DNA of 64,000 bases from PALSA-1006 sp037140475 (GCA_037140475.1 JBAXEJ010000005.1:7867-71866); one strand, 5' to 3'. Shown: positions 16,078-24,684, counted from the first letter of the stretch. Numbers and translations are program-made. The notes: a model not told the origin generated them from the letters alone.

Positions 16078-16931
16078 TGATCGTCTACTCTATTCCCCGT
16101 GATGAAGTGATTGGTCTAAGTTACCAACTGCCGCCTTTTCCAGCGATCGTGACGCAAATACTAGCCACCATAGAGAATCCCGATGCTAATCTAAACCTGC
16201 TTGTAGCGTACATTCAGCGAGATCCGATTCTTGCCGCACGCGTTCTTTCTTTGGCGAACTCAGCTTCAAAAAATCGCCAACATCAAGTGATCTCCGATAT
16301 CCCCCAAGCCATTTCTATGATCGGCATGGGAAGAGTACGAGAAATGGCGATCTTTTCGAGCATTGCAGGATTTGCAAAAGGAATCGATTCGCAAACCCTG
16401 CCGATGGCATTTTGGGAACACAGTATCGCAGTCGGGATTTGTTGTGAGGAACTGGCACACTATTGTGGCATGGCAAATCTGTCAGAAACTGCGCTGATTA
16501 CCGGACTGCTACACGATGTCGGTCAGCTTTGGTTGCACTGTTTTAATGCACAGGATTATCGAGAACTTTGGCGAAAAACACTCGCTCACGAGATTAGTAT
16601 CGAACAAGCGGAGCAGGAGCGTTTTGGTGTCGATCACGCTACCATCGGCGCTTGGTTGGGAGAGCACTGGGCACTCCCCAACGATATCGTCAAAGCCATT
16701 CGCTACCATCACATTCCGGACATGGCTTTACCAGACCGTATGGTTCCCTTGGTGCATGTGGCTGAAGTGTTATCCAATGCGCTTGATCTGATGGGGCGTG
16801 ATGAAAATCGTGTGACGCATATTTCATCCGCTGCCTGTCAGAAAATCGGCATCGCGTTAGATGATGACATTCGTTCATTGTTCGGGCGCATCGAGGCCCG
16901 CAGTCGTTACGCAATTTCACTTTTTCAATAA
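16074..16931 (+). CDS. HDOD domain signalling protein (second copy)
   Basis: This 285-residue HDOD protein has the LPPFPAIVTQILA start segment, an HD-like GLLHDVGQLW motif and a VDHATIGAWLGEHW segment. It matches the protein at 3904-4761 along its whole length, roughly half the residues being identical by eye. Its gene overlaps the 108-residue gene by 4 bases. In other bacteria HDOD proteins act in motility, biofilm and c-di-GMP networks, mostly without catalysis. The position after two HD-GYP genes fits such a network. Confidence 0.85.
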   Translation: MMIVYSIPRDEVIGLSYQLPPFPAIVTQILATIENPDANLNLLVAYIQRDPILAARVLSLANSASKNRQHQVISDIPQAISMIGMGRVREMAIFSSIAGFAKGIDSQTLPMAFWEHSIAVGICCEELAHYCGMANLSETALITGLLHDVGQLWLHCFNAQDYRELWRKTLAHEISIEQAEQERFGVDHATIGAWLGEHWALPNDIVKAIRYHHIPDMALPDRMVPLVHVAEVLSNALDLMGRDENRVTHISSAACQKIGIALDDDIRSLFGRIEARSRYAISLFQ

Positions 16932-17038
16932 AGTGAGTCATTGCTTTGGTTCAGCGCGCTTTCGGATTTGCGAAGAAACACGGCAAAAACAAACCCTCTG
17001 CCGCCATCAAGCAAATCCTCAATTTCAATAGGACTACG

Positions 17039-17311
17039 ATGCTCAACGCAACTTTGGTTTTATCTCGTCACGCAGATGATGGCGCGGAAATGTATCGCAA
17101 ATACTTTGTGGTCGCAGACTTCGGTTTAAAGCGCGGCGAAGGTAATGCCAGCATTATTCCAATGTCGGCTGGCTGCCCAATGCCTGAACAAGACCGCTTT
17201 ACCGTACTGGGCGGAGAGAAAGAGGCGCTGCTCTCTGCAGTTGATAAAATCAAGGCGCTGCCCGGAAACGAAGGCTTTGCCGCCATCCTGCATTTTGATC
17301 CGAGTAATTAA
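17039..17311 (+). CDS. Small hypothetical protein
   Basis: I do not recognise this family. The 90-residue product from the ATG at 17039 begins MLNATLVLSRHADDGAE and has no signal peptide or membrane helix. The ATG is preceded by AGGA at a good distance; the frame could also extend upstream to a TTG at 16946, adding 31 basic residues (121 in all). It lies 107 bases after the HDOD gene on the same strand and may be the last gene of that run. The FliA promoter for the chemoreceptor follows directly after it. Confidence 0.5.
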   Translation: MLNATLVLSRHADDGAEMYRKYFVVADFGLKRGEGNASIIPMSAGCPMPEQDRFTVLGGEKEALLSAVDKIKALPGNEGFAAILHFDPSN

Positions 17312-17326
17312 ATAAATTCACTAGCC

Positions 17327-17353
17327 TAAAGTTTTCCGAAATTTCGCCGATAG
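17327..17353 (+). promoter_or_regulatory. Sigma-28 (FliA) promoter for the chemoreceptor at 17562
   Basis: TAAAGTTT (17327-17334), an 11-base spacer and GCCGATAG (17346-17353) match the FliA consensus TAAAGTTT-N11-GCCGATAA at 15 of 16 positions. The orientation is towards the chemoreceptor start at 17562, which implies a leader of about 200 bases. This ties the receptor to the flagellar regulon. Confidence 0.85.
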
Positions 17354-17432
17354 CATTATCTAGTGTAGTGTTGCGCGTCATCTGGAGCTTATACCAACGT
17401 GCAGAACGGCTTTGTTGGTTGGGTGCTAGGCA

Positions 17433-17450
17433 GTTGGGCTGAAGCCCAAC
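17433..17450 (+). repeat. Palindromic intergenic repeat, single hairpin
   Basis: GTTGGGCT-GA-AGCCCAAC is an 8-bp perfect inverted repeat in the leader between the FliA promoter and the chemoreceptor start. It has the same core as the repeats at 24544, 41595 and 55149. Confidence 0.7.
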
Positions 17451-17561
17451 CCCACGTGCGCAGCTTTTCGTACAAGGGGTCTGCTCGTTGGCAATGTCAT
17501 GCTAGGGTACGACACTACACAAGCTTAAGTTATGCTTGCACGTACATGAGGGGGTCGAACA

Positions 17562-19193
17562 ATGTTAAATAATTTAAAAGTCAGCCATCGTCTGTTGTTA
17601 GGGTTTTCATTGCCTATCGCGATGTTTGTTCTGTTTGGCATTTGGTTACAGCTTGCCATGACCAACATTGCCAGCCACGTCACCGAGGCACAAAGCGAGA
17701 GCGTTCCCTTTGCCCTTGTCGCTAAAAACATGGAAAAAGAAGTGATTCAGGTGCAGCAGTGGCTAACGGATATTTCTGCCACGCGCGGGCAAGACGGTTT
17801 GGATGATGGCTTCAAAAAAGCAGAAGAAAATCGCGCTGGTTTTTACAGTGATGTAGCAGCATTTTCTAAAATGTACACGTCTAAAAACAATCAAGAAAAG
17901 CTCAAACAAATTGCAGATATAAAAACCGACTTTGATCACTACTACGCCACCGGAGTGAAAATGGCTCGTGGCTATATTGATGGTGGCACGGCTGAGGGCA
18001 ATCGCTTCATGGGTGAATTTGATAAAGCCAGTGAATCGTTGCAAAACGCACTGACTCCGTTCATTGATCATCAAATGAAGGAGATGGAAACCAGTCTGGT
18101 TGAGTCTGAGCGGCAAACCCAGTTTGCGCAAAAACTAGCGGCGGGTACGCTCATTCTTGTCATTGCGCTCGCACTATTAATATCGCGCTTCGTCTCTCTC
18201 TCGATTATTCGTCCACTAGAAGATTTACAAAGCACCATTAGCCAAGTTGAAGAAAAGTCCGACTTCACCTTGCAAGTACCCGTTCATGGCCGCGATGAGT
18301 TGGCTGTCACGGGTCAAGCATTTAATCACTTGATCGATCGAATTCGCGACATCATTCGCCAAACCAGAGCATCTGTTGATGAAGTGGCCAATATCTCGCA
18401 TGACCTATCGCGTGCAACCGCTCGTGCTAAAGAAGTAGCTTCTCGCCAATCAGATGCCGCCACGATGGTTTCTACTGCTAGCGAAGAAATTTCGGCCGCG
18501 ATCAGTGAAATCGTGCAGCAATCTAATGATTCAGAAGCGCTCTCTGAGCAAGGTCGCCAGCAAGCAAAAGAGGCGTTCGACATCACCCAGCAAGAAAAGA
18601 CTGACATGACTGCCACAGCGAGCGCCATTAAAGAATCTGCGGCCAATGTGTCACAGCTTTCGGAAAGCTCAGGAAAAATTAGCGGCATCGTGACGGCCAT
18701 TAAAGAAATTGCTGATCAAACTAATTTGCTGGCACTTAATGCTGCCATCGAAGCCGCCCGTGCGGGTGAGCAAGGACGCGGTTTTGCGGTGGTGGCTGAT
18801 GAGGTGCGTAAACTGGCTGAGCGCACTGCGGGCTCGACTGAGGAAATCAGTAAGCTCATTGCCTCTATTCAAACCGAAATTGGACATGTGGTTGAGGCGA
18901 TGCACGGCGCAGACCAGATGGCCGCGCATAGTGTTGAAACAGCCGAAGTCGCCGCTAGCGCGCTGGTTAAGGTGGAAAATAACGGTGTGCAAATCAACAC
19001 TCGCTTAAAAGAAATAGCGCTTTCAACGAAGGAAAGTAATCTTGCGATCCAAGATATTTCCCTTCAAATTGAAAGAATCGCGCAAATGACAGAAGAGAGT
19101 AGCGCTGCAGCCGAGATCACTGATTCGACAGCTGATCGACTTGATGCGCTGGCGACTGAGCTGCATAATAAAGTCGAAATTTATCGCGTTTGA
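17562..19193 (+). CDS. Methyl-accepting chemotaxis protein
   Basis: The 543-residue receptor has membrane helices at about 11-31 and 190-210, a mostly helical periplasmic domain between them, a HAMP domain (about 212-265) and the cytoplasmic signalling hairpin. The hairpin tip IADQTNLLALNAAIEAARAG and the following GRGFAVVADEVRKLAERT are fully conserved. There is no C-terminal NWETF-type tether for CheR or CheB. A ribosome site AGGGGG precedes the ATG, and a near-consensus FliA promoter lies about 210 bases upstream. The ligand is unknown. Confidence 0.95.
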   Translation: MLNNLKVSHRLLLGFSLPIAMFVLFGIWLQLAMTNIASHVTEAQSESVPFALVAKNMEKEVIQVQQWLTDISATRGQDGLDDGFKKAEENRAGFYSDVAAFSKMYTSKNNQEKLKQIADIKTDFDHYYATGVKMARGYIDGGTAEGNRFMGEFDKASESLQNALTPFIDHQMKEMETSLVESERQTQFAQKLAAGTLILVIALALLISRFVSLSIIRPLEDLQSTISQVEEKSDFTLQVPVHGRDELAVTGQAFNHLIDRIRDIIRQTRASVDEVANISHDLSRATARAKEVASRQSDAATMVSTASEEISAAISEIVQQSNDSEALSEQGRQQAKEAFDITQQEKTDMTATASAIKESAANVSQLSESSGKISGIVTAIKEIADQTNLLALNAAIEAARAGEQGRGFAVVADEVRKLAERTAGSTEEISKLIASIQTEIGHVVEAMHGADQMAAHSVETAEVAASALVKVENNGVQINTRLKEIALSTKESNLAIQDISLQIERIAQMTEESSAAAEITDSTADRLDALATELHNKVEIYRV

Positions 19194-19325
19194 TCTGTTT
19201 TTAAAATTCTTTCACCTCGTAATCGCACCCGTTAGCAGTGCAAGTTTGATGGTTTTGTTTTGCCCATAAATCACACTAGATGACTCAGGTTTTAGTCGCC
19301 GTCATTACTTTAAGCAGGAGGCCTC

Positions 19326-20930
19326 ATGGCTAAGAAAATGTATCTTTTAATTAGCATCTTTACCTTTGGTTTGCTGTTGCTCATTGGCGTCTCTTGGATC
19401 GAGATGAGCAAGCTTGGCAAACTTCAAGACGAAGGTTTTTCGCGTGCGGAAGATGCGGTACTCGCCACGAGTGCAGGCTATCTCGGCGCAGAGATGTATC
19501 AAATTGTTGCCGATAGTGTGATTAATAATAATTTGCTAGAGAGCGCGAAAGACTGGCAAGCAGAGAAGGAGCGTGCGGTTAAATTGCTGGCAGACATTAC
19601 GCGTATCGTTGACACGGATGGAGAGCGACAACTCGCCAAAGCATCCGTACAAGCTTATGAAGATTTTGTGCGAACTTATGAAGGCGAGATGCTGCCTTTG
19701 TTAAAGAACAAGCAAGGCAAGGATGAGCAAATCACCGCAGTCGACGACAAGCTGGATAAGCAAGTGGCTACTATTGCTGAGAACATGCAGAAAATTATGG
19801 CCTCTATCGAAGCTGAAAGCCGCGAGGCGGATGAAGGATTTGACTCCGTTCACCAAACTGCAATTACGGTGATGTTGATTTTGGGGGTTTCCACGGTACT
19901 CGTTGCTCTCTTCTTTGGCTTAGGAATTACGCGCAATGTGTTGCATCAACTAGGCGGAGATCCAACCGAAGTTGCACACGTTGTAAACACTATGGCGGAT
20001 GGCAACTTTTCACGACATGCTACAAGCACCCCTATCGCTGGTAGCTTGTTAGCGGATGCCTACAAGATGCAATCCAATCTAAGCAAGATGATTAGCCAAA
20101 TTAAAACGCAATCCGACAAGGTGGGAGACATGGCCAACAGTCTTGCCGTCTCGGCCCGACAAATTGCTGCCAATGTCGATCAAGAGTCTGATTCAGTGAG
20201 CAGCATGGCAGCAGCGATCGAAGAACTAAGCGTCGCAACCACTGAAATTAACAGCCGCGGTGACAACGCTAAAAAAGTGGCCGCCAGCTCGCAAAACAGC
20301 GCCAACCAGGGAGCGCAGGTGGTTGATAAGTCGGTGAATGGTTTGATGTTGACGGCGACTGAAATTAAAAATGCGTCGAGTGAAGTTTCTCGTTTGGGTG
20401 AAGATGCCTCGCGCATTACCGATGTGGTGAAAGTGATCCGTGAAATTGCCGATCAGACTAACTTGCTCGCCTTAAATGCTGCCATTGAGGCTGCCCGCGC
20501 CGGGGAGCAAGGCCGCGGCTTCGCGGTGGTCGCAGATGAAGTACGCAAGTTGGCAGAGCGCACAGCCAACTCAACGAATGAGATTACCAATATGTCTACC
20601 AAGATCAGCGAGGCCGTTGCACATGCACTAGAGGGCATGAGTAAGGTTGTTGAATCTACGCAGCAGGGCGTGGCTGACGCTGAGCTTGCACAAGCCGCTA
20701 TCGCCAGTATTAAACAGGGATTTGGTGAAGTGGTTCACATGATTGATGAAATGTCGCTGTCGCTTAGCGAACAAAACGTGGCCGCCACCGACCTTGCAAA
20801 GAACACGGAACGTGTCGCTCAGATGTCCGAGGGAAACTCCAGTGCTGCCCACAACTTGCTTGAACTTGCCAACCAACTCGAAGGTCAGGCGGCAGAGATG
20901 AGAGCCGGCACCACAGCGTTTAAAGTTTAA
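19326..20930 (+). CDS. Methyl-accepting chemotaxis protein
   Basis: The 534-residue receptor has membrane helices at about 5-25 and 180-202, a helical periplasmic domain of about 155 residues, a HAMP-like linker and a signalling hairpin with the tip IADQTNLLALNAAIEAARAG. A strong ribosome site (AGGAGG) sits just before the ATG. Outside the conserved hairpin it is only distantly similar to the receptor at 17562, so the two probably sense different signals. No FliA promoter with correct spacing was found in the 132-base gap; read-through from 17327 is possible. It ends 5 bases from the convergent REC gene. Confidence 0.95.
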   Translation: MAKKMYLLISIFTFGLLLLIGVSWIEMSKLGKLQDEGFSRAEDAVLATSAGYLGAEMYQIVADSVINNNLLESAKDWQAEKERAVKLLADITRIVDTDGERQLAKASVQAYEDFVRTYEGEMLPLLKNKQGKDEQITAVDDKLDKQVATIAENMQKIMASIEAESREADEGFDSVHQTAITVMLILGVSTVLVALFFGLGITRNVLHQLGGDPTEVAHVVNTMADGNFSRHATSTPIAGSLLADAYKMQSNLSKMISQIKTQSDKVGDMANSLAVSARQIAANVDQESDSVSSMAAAIEELSVATTEINSRGDNAKKVAASSQNSANQGAQVVDKSVNGLMLTATEIKNASSEVSRLGEDASRITDVVKVIREIADQTNLLALNAAIEAARAGEQGRGFAVVADEVRKLAERTANSTNEITNMSTKISEAVAHALEGMSKVVESTQQGVADAELAQAAIASIKQGFGEVVHMIDEMSLSLSEQNVAATDLAKNTERVAQMSEGNSSAAHNLLELANQLEGQAAEMRAGTTAFKV

Positions 20931-20935
20931 GGCGG

Positions 20936-22087
20936 TTAAAACAACTCCAAATCGTTTTGGCTACTGCCGCCACGCAGTGCGTCCAACACGTTACCGAATT
21001 GTTTATCGAGTTTGTTGTTATCCATCATCACGGAAATAATCTGTTGCACTGAAGTATTCATGGCATTGCTGATTGTGGACTCTTGCGAGTTGGTGGTGTT
21101 CAAGTAAGAATAAGATTTTTCAACATTGTCGATCAATTCTTGTAGCAGCATTCGCACGTCGAGCAGCATGCGACCATTTTCTTTTTGCAGTACTTCAACT
21201 GCGCTCACCGCACCACCCAAGGCAACTTGTAACTGTTCCGCACGATTCATCGACTCGATACGCATATCGACGTTGTCGCACATCCCTTCGGTCGTTTCAG
21301 CAAGAATGGCAATGTAGTCACGAATGCGTCCTGCCTGCTCTTCACTTGCAGGTAATTTAGCCACGATCAGTGATACGCGATCGTAATTCACGACGAGGCG
21401 ACTTTTAAATTGAAACACACGTCCCATCGATGATGACTTTTCCAGCACCGAACGTTCAAGCTCGGTGGGCTCACCATTGGGCGTCAGAATTGTGGGACCG
21501 CCTGCGTGGCGAATCATCACACTACATTGCACACCCAGATCCACCGTAGTTTCTAATAACTTTTCCGCGAGTGCATGATGGTTACGACAAGTCACGCTGG
21601 CGCGCATAAAGTTTAGCAGCGCGCCACTCTCGCTCACGGTAGACAGAAAGCTCATTGCCATCTGATGCAAGGAGGCTTTTTCAGCGACTAGCTCTTTTTT
21701 CTCTTTATGGTGGCGAATCGCGTTTTCAACTTTGCGCAATAGAATTTCGCTACGCACCGGCTTGGTAATTATGTCGTCACCACCGGCATCATAAGCACGC
21801 AGGTGCTCTTCGATTGACTCGTGTCCAGTAGCAAAAATGATTGGCAAATTGGTCCATTCACGCAGGCGACGACATGTTTCAATGCCATCCATATCCGGCA
21901 TCTCAATGTCCATCAACACCAAATCTGGCAAGCGCTCAAGACACTTTTCTATCGCCTGAGCACCCGAAGTAGCGCAATCCACCTCAAATTGTTTGCTTAG
22001 AAATGCCTTGTGTAGCGCACACATTGAACGTTCGTCATCGACGACCAACACTCGTCCCGACTTGGCTAAGCTTGCCAACTCATCCAT
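20936..22087 (-). CDS. REC protein with uncharacterised helical output region
   Basis: The 383-residue protein has a receiver (about 11-130, VVDDERSM, phospho-Asp in VLMDIEMPDMDG, Lys in ITKPVRS), then a coiled coil, a GAF-like or unclassified region (about 155-270) and a long helical C-terminal part. It ends in NDLELF, a tail close to the DIELF and DIDLF ends of the two CheD proteins in this window and reminiscent of the CheY-binding tail of CheZ. It lies 48 bases after the HAMP membrane gene and may be the last gene of the porin-cytochrome cluster. The output function is not recognised. Confidence 0.8.
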   Translation of the reverse strand: MDELASLAKSGRVLVVDDERSMCALHKAFLSKQFEVDCATSGAQAIEKCLERLPDLVLMDIEMPDMDGIETCRRLREWTNLPIIFATGHESIEEHLRAYDAGGDDIITKPVRSEILLRKVENAIRHHKEKKELVAEKASLHQMAMSFLSTVSESGALLNFMRASVTCRNHHALAEKLLETTVDLGVQCSVMIRHAGGPTILTPNGEPTELERSVLEKSSSMGRVFQFKSRLVVNYDRVSLIVAKLPASEEQAGRIRDYIAILAETTEGMCDNVDMRIESMNRAEQLQVALGGAVSAVEVLQKENGRMLLDVRMLLQELIDNVEKSYSYLNTTNSQESTISNAMNTSVQQIISVMMDNNKLDKQFGNVLDALRGGSSQNDLELF

Positions 22088-22135
22088 AACTCCTCCTGTT
22101 TTTTATTATTCTATTTTTAGTTTTACGTCGATTGA

Positions 22136-22720
22136 TTAATCAGAAGCGCGACGACGTCCACTACCCTGCCAAGCATTTAGTGTGCTTTCCAGCTGCGCGA
22201 TTTCGGCCTCTACCGCTGCAGTATTTCCCTGCGCCTGCCCTTCGCGTAAACGCTGAATCGTGGTCTGACAAAACTGTACGTCTGCCTTAACCACGTTGAG
22301 CGCTTTTTCTAAAGTGCCTGCCAACTCGCCTAATTGATCATCGGGGCGAATTTGCGTTTGTTCTTCAAAGCGACGATGTGAAAGCGATTCCAAGATGGTG
22401 TTAAAGCGAAACATTGGCCCCGCAATTTTGTGGCTGATGATCACCACAAAGATGGTCACTAACACGATGGAAAGTGTGACGCTAAACGCCGACAAGATGC
22501 CCACGATAGGCAACAGCATCTCTTCAATGGAATGATAGCTGGCATGTGCCGACGCTAAACCAGTTTGAATTTCGCTATCCATAAATAAATATAGTCCTGC
22601 GGCAAACATCGCCGTCAACAATATTTGTAACGCTACAAATGCCCCCGCCATGCGCAATTGAAAGCGATTATCAATCAGAACAGTGCGGCGTTTTTTAGTT
22701 GGTTTGGTTGGTTTCATCAT
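22136..22720 (-). CDS. Two-helix membrane protein with HAMP-like domain and no output domain
   Basis: The 194-residue protein has a basic N-terminus, two membrane helices (about 25-48 and 70-97) separated by a short periplasmic loop, and a HAMP-like region (SHKIAGPMFRF onwards, to about 150). A helical tail then ends in RRRASD. No kinase, cyclase or chemoreceptor output follows, so it may act as an adaptor that passes a periplasmic or redox signal to a separate partner. It is 6 bases from the tetrahaem cytochrome gene and 48 bases from the REC gene, which is the natural candidate partner. Confidence 0.7.
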   Translation of the reverse strand: MMKPTKPTKKRRTVLIDNRFQLRMAGAFVALQILLTAMFAAGLYLFMDSEIQTGLASAHASYHSIEEMLLPIVGILSAFSVTLSIVLVTIFVVIISHKIAGPMFRFNTILESLSHRRFEEQTQIRPDDQLGELAGTLEKALNVVKADVQFCQTTIQRLREGQAQGNTAAVEAEIAQLESTLNAWQGSGRRRASD

Positions 22721-22726
22721 CGTTCC

Positions 22727-23206
22727 TTAGTGGCAAGTGAGGCAGAGTTGTCCTTTGTCGTTCTTCATGGAAAGGAAGTACGTTTTATGTTGCTTCTCGT
22801 TACGGAATAAACGGTCAAAGAGACTGGTCGCTTTCCAGCGCTGTGTGTCGTAGCGCGGTTGTGACATGTTGTGACAGGTTACACAGGCGATTTCTTTTTT
22901 CGCGGTTAGCGGCATTTCGTCATCCGCATCATGTTCCAATTCAGTACCCACCGGATGATGACGATCCATCTCTTCTTTTTTATGACAGGTGGAACAATAT
23001 GGACTGCATGGACGGTGCTGATGCGCAGCAAGCCGCTTGGCTGCATCTTTGTGACACAAAGCGCAAGCACTGGCCGGGGCCTTATCTGCTGTCTTCGGCA
23101 AGCAACCTACCGTGTGTGCATCTTCTCTTTCAACTGAGTGCACGATCACCGGCACCGCAATAGTGAGCAGCACGGCTAACGCTATCAACCATCGACGGAA
23201 GATCAT
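22727..23206 (-). CDS. Tetrahaem c-type cytochrome
   Basis: The 159-residue protein has an N-terminal signal or anchor helix (about 5-24) and four CXXCH haem sites: CALCH (48-52), CSTCH (71-75), CVTCH (108-112) and CLTCH (155-159), the last forming the very C-terminus. Extra His residues between the sites could serve as distal ligands. The ATG chosen overlaps the stop of the porin gene (ATGA); a start nine codons further upstream would lie inside that gene. It is exported and should carry electrons in the periplasm or at the membrane. The pairing with an outer-membrane barrel and a HAMP protein is unusual. Confidence 0.88.
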   Translation of the reverse strand: MIFRRWLIALAVLLTIAVPVIVHSVEREDAHTVGCLPKTADKAPASACALCHKDAAKRLAAHQHRPCSPYCSTCHKKEEMDRHHPVGTELEHDADDEMPLTAKKEIACVTCHNMSQPRYDTQRWKATSLFDRLFRNEKQHKTYFLSMKNDKGQLCLTCH

Positions 23207-24384
23207 AAGATCACCACCAATTGTGTGAACCAATAAGGCTTGTGCCCAAAGCCTCCTGCTTGACGCGAGTTAGGTGTGGCATTCAGGTATTGCTGCACTT
23301 CAAATTTCCATTGAAAGACATTGCTGTTGCCCAGATTAGCACTGAAACCAACATCCACACGAGCGTCGCGCTCATCTCCTTGATCGGCACCGACGCTAGT
23401 AATTTCTGCCGGATTAGTGATGCCCTCACCATAGCGCAGGAATAAAACTGTTGGTGAGGCAACCACCTCATCCAGCGAATACTCTTGGGTTAAATGCCAA
23501 CCCCGCAGGCGATCTACGCCATTTGCAACCGAAAAATCGATGGTTCGATCCAGATATTCCAACCTTGCCACCCAAGGCTCAAAACGTACTTCCGCATCCA
23601 CCGCCCAGGCTGTTTCATTTTTACTCCAGTCCGCGCCACCATCGTGCAGATAGGAAAGGCCGAACTCAAAATTCTTCGGGTCTTTAGTGCTTTTAAGTGA
23701 GAAGGGATCGCTAAATGGCGTGATGCCGATGCGCCCGCCGACTAAGCGTCCGCCATGTAATCCGTGCAGTAAATAGCTGTTGTAATTAAAGCTGCCATTG
23801 TTCGCGAACACTCGAATACCTTCATCGTTATACCCGCCACCCATGACTTGATCGGTGCTCAGTGGGCGCGAAATTGAGACACTGTCTTTGCTGGCAAAAA
23901 ACTGCCAATCATTGCCGAAGGGAATATCGAAGCGACCGATTTGCACATGGAAACCTTTTTCAACTGACAAGCGACCACGTGGTGCAATGCGCGCGCCAGA
24001 GGTGTTGTAATCGAGGAAGCCAACCGTCATCGTAGTGGTGTAAGCGTCTTGCACTACCGCTATCGCACCTTGTATGTCGTAGGACGTGTCGATCGCCGCA
24101 TCAACTTCAAACGTTCCCCACTGATAAGCGGGATCGCCCGCATCGTTGTAAAAACTTTGCGCATCACCAAACGCCATTACGTCCAAACCAAATAAAGTCT
24201 CGGCTATTTTTGCTTTACCGCTGTCTATTGTTTCGCGCAATGTTGGTGTTTTTTCAGCGGCGACTTCAGCTGGCTTGGCGGCACAAGTAGCGTCATTTTG
24301 GTCTGTGCATACAGGCTCAGCCGCATGTGCCACGGCGGCGAAGCTCATCACCAGCAACAACGCCGCATATAGATTTATTTTCAT
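23203..24384 (-). CDS. Porin-like outer-membrane beta-barrel protein
   Basis: The 393-residue protein starts with a clear signal peptide (cut after AVAHA), followed by a short linker with a possible helical segment and a long region of alternating beta strands typical of a 16-strand-like barrel, ending in a hydrophobic VVIL. It has a feature of phosphate-selective/OprO-type porins, the VQIGRFDIPFG segment. It is the first gene of the cluster and overlaps the cytochrome gene by 4 bases. A strong ribosome site (GGAGGGGA) and a -10 box lie upstream. It could form a conduit for electron transfer with the cytochrome, or be an ordinary anion porin; the sequence does not decide. Confidence 0.78.
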   Translation of the reverse strand: MKINLYAALLLVMSFAAVAHAAEPVCTDQNDATCAAKPAEVAAEKTPTLRETIDSGKAKIAETLFGLDVMAFGDAQSFYNDAGDPAYQWGTFEVDAAIDTSYDIQGAIAVVQDAYTTTMTVGFLDYNTSGARIAPRGRLSVEKGFHVQIGRFDIPFGNDWQFFASKDSVSISRPLSTDQVMGGGYNDEGIRVFANNGSFNYNSYLLHGLHGGRLVGGRIGITPFSDPFSLKSTKDPKNFEFGLSYLHDGGADWSKNETAWAVDAEVRFEPWVARLEYLDRTIDFSVANGVDRLRGWHLTQEYSLDEVVASPTVLFLRYGEGITNPAEITSVGADQGDERDARVDVGFSANLGNSNVFQWKFEVQQYLNATPNSRQAGGFGHKPYWFTQLVVIL

Positions 24385-24408
24385 GCTTCCCCTCCCCCGA
24401 GTTCGCGG

Positions 24409-24414
24409 ATTATA
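24409..24414 (-). promoter_or_regulatory. Candidate -10 box of the porin-cytochrome cluster
   Basis: On the minus strand this reads TATAAT, about 25 bases before the porin ATG at 24384. A weak -35 (TTCCTG) lies 16 bases upstream of it. This would give a leader of about 18 bases with a strong ribosome site. Confidence 0.4.
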
Positions 24415-24684
24415 GCTTGATTCATTTACTCAGGAAGGAACGCGGTAAAGGCAACATTCGGCCGAGCTATTGTGCGGGACTTTGGGTGCGGTAAGGCAGT
24501 GGAGAAGCCTAGATTATTCATTAGGCACGATGCCTATTGTGGGGTGGGCTTTAGCCCGACGCTACTTGTTGGGCTAAAGCCCAACCTACAAAAATCAATC
24601 CAGTCACCCCCTAGTTTGGCGAGATGACGAGGTAAAGGCACAAATTGCGCCCGCAGTAAACTGATGACGATAACCTTCGAAGGA
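24415..24684. other. Intergenic gap between helicase end and porin promoter
   Basis: About 270 bases with no credible reading frame. It holds the double palindromic repeat at 24544-24590 and a small inverted repeat AGGCA-CGA-TGCCT near 24523-24535. No rho-independent terminator with a T run was seen. Confidence 0.5.
24544..24590 (+). repeat. Palindromic intergenic repeat, two hairpins
   Basis: Two adjacent palindromes, TGGGCTTTAGCCCGA (24545-24559) and GTTGGGCTAAAGCCCAAC (24568-24585), are followed by CTACA. They share their core with the elements at 17433, 41595 and 55149. The double arrangement is that of a REP pair. Confidence 0.75.

Noticed and set aside
19240..19290. Possible FliA promoter before the second chemoreceptor (AAGTTT ... 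GCCCATAA)
   Set aside because: The spacer is 14 rather than 11 bases and the -10 part is poor, so it is not supported.
22727..23233. Upstream start for the tetrahaem cytochrome at 23233
   Set aside because: It would extend 31 bases into the porin gene and add a non-signal segment; the ATGA-overlapping start directly gives a signal helix.
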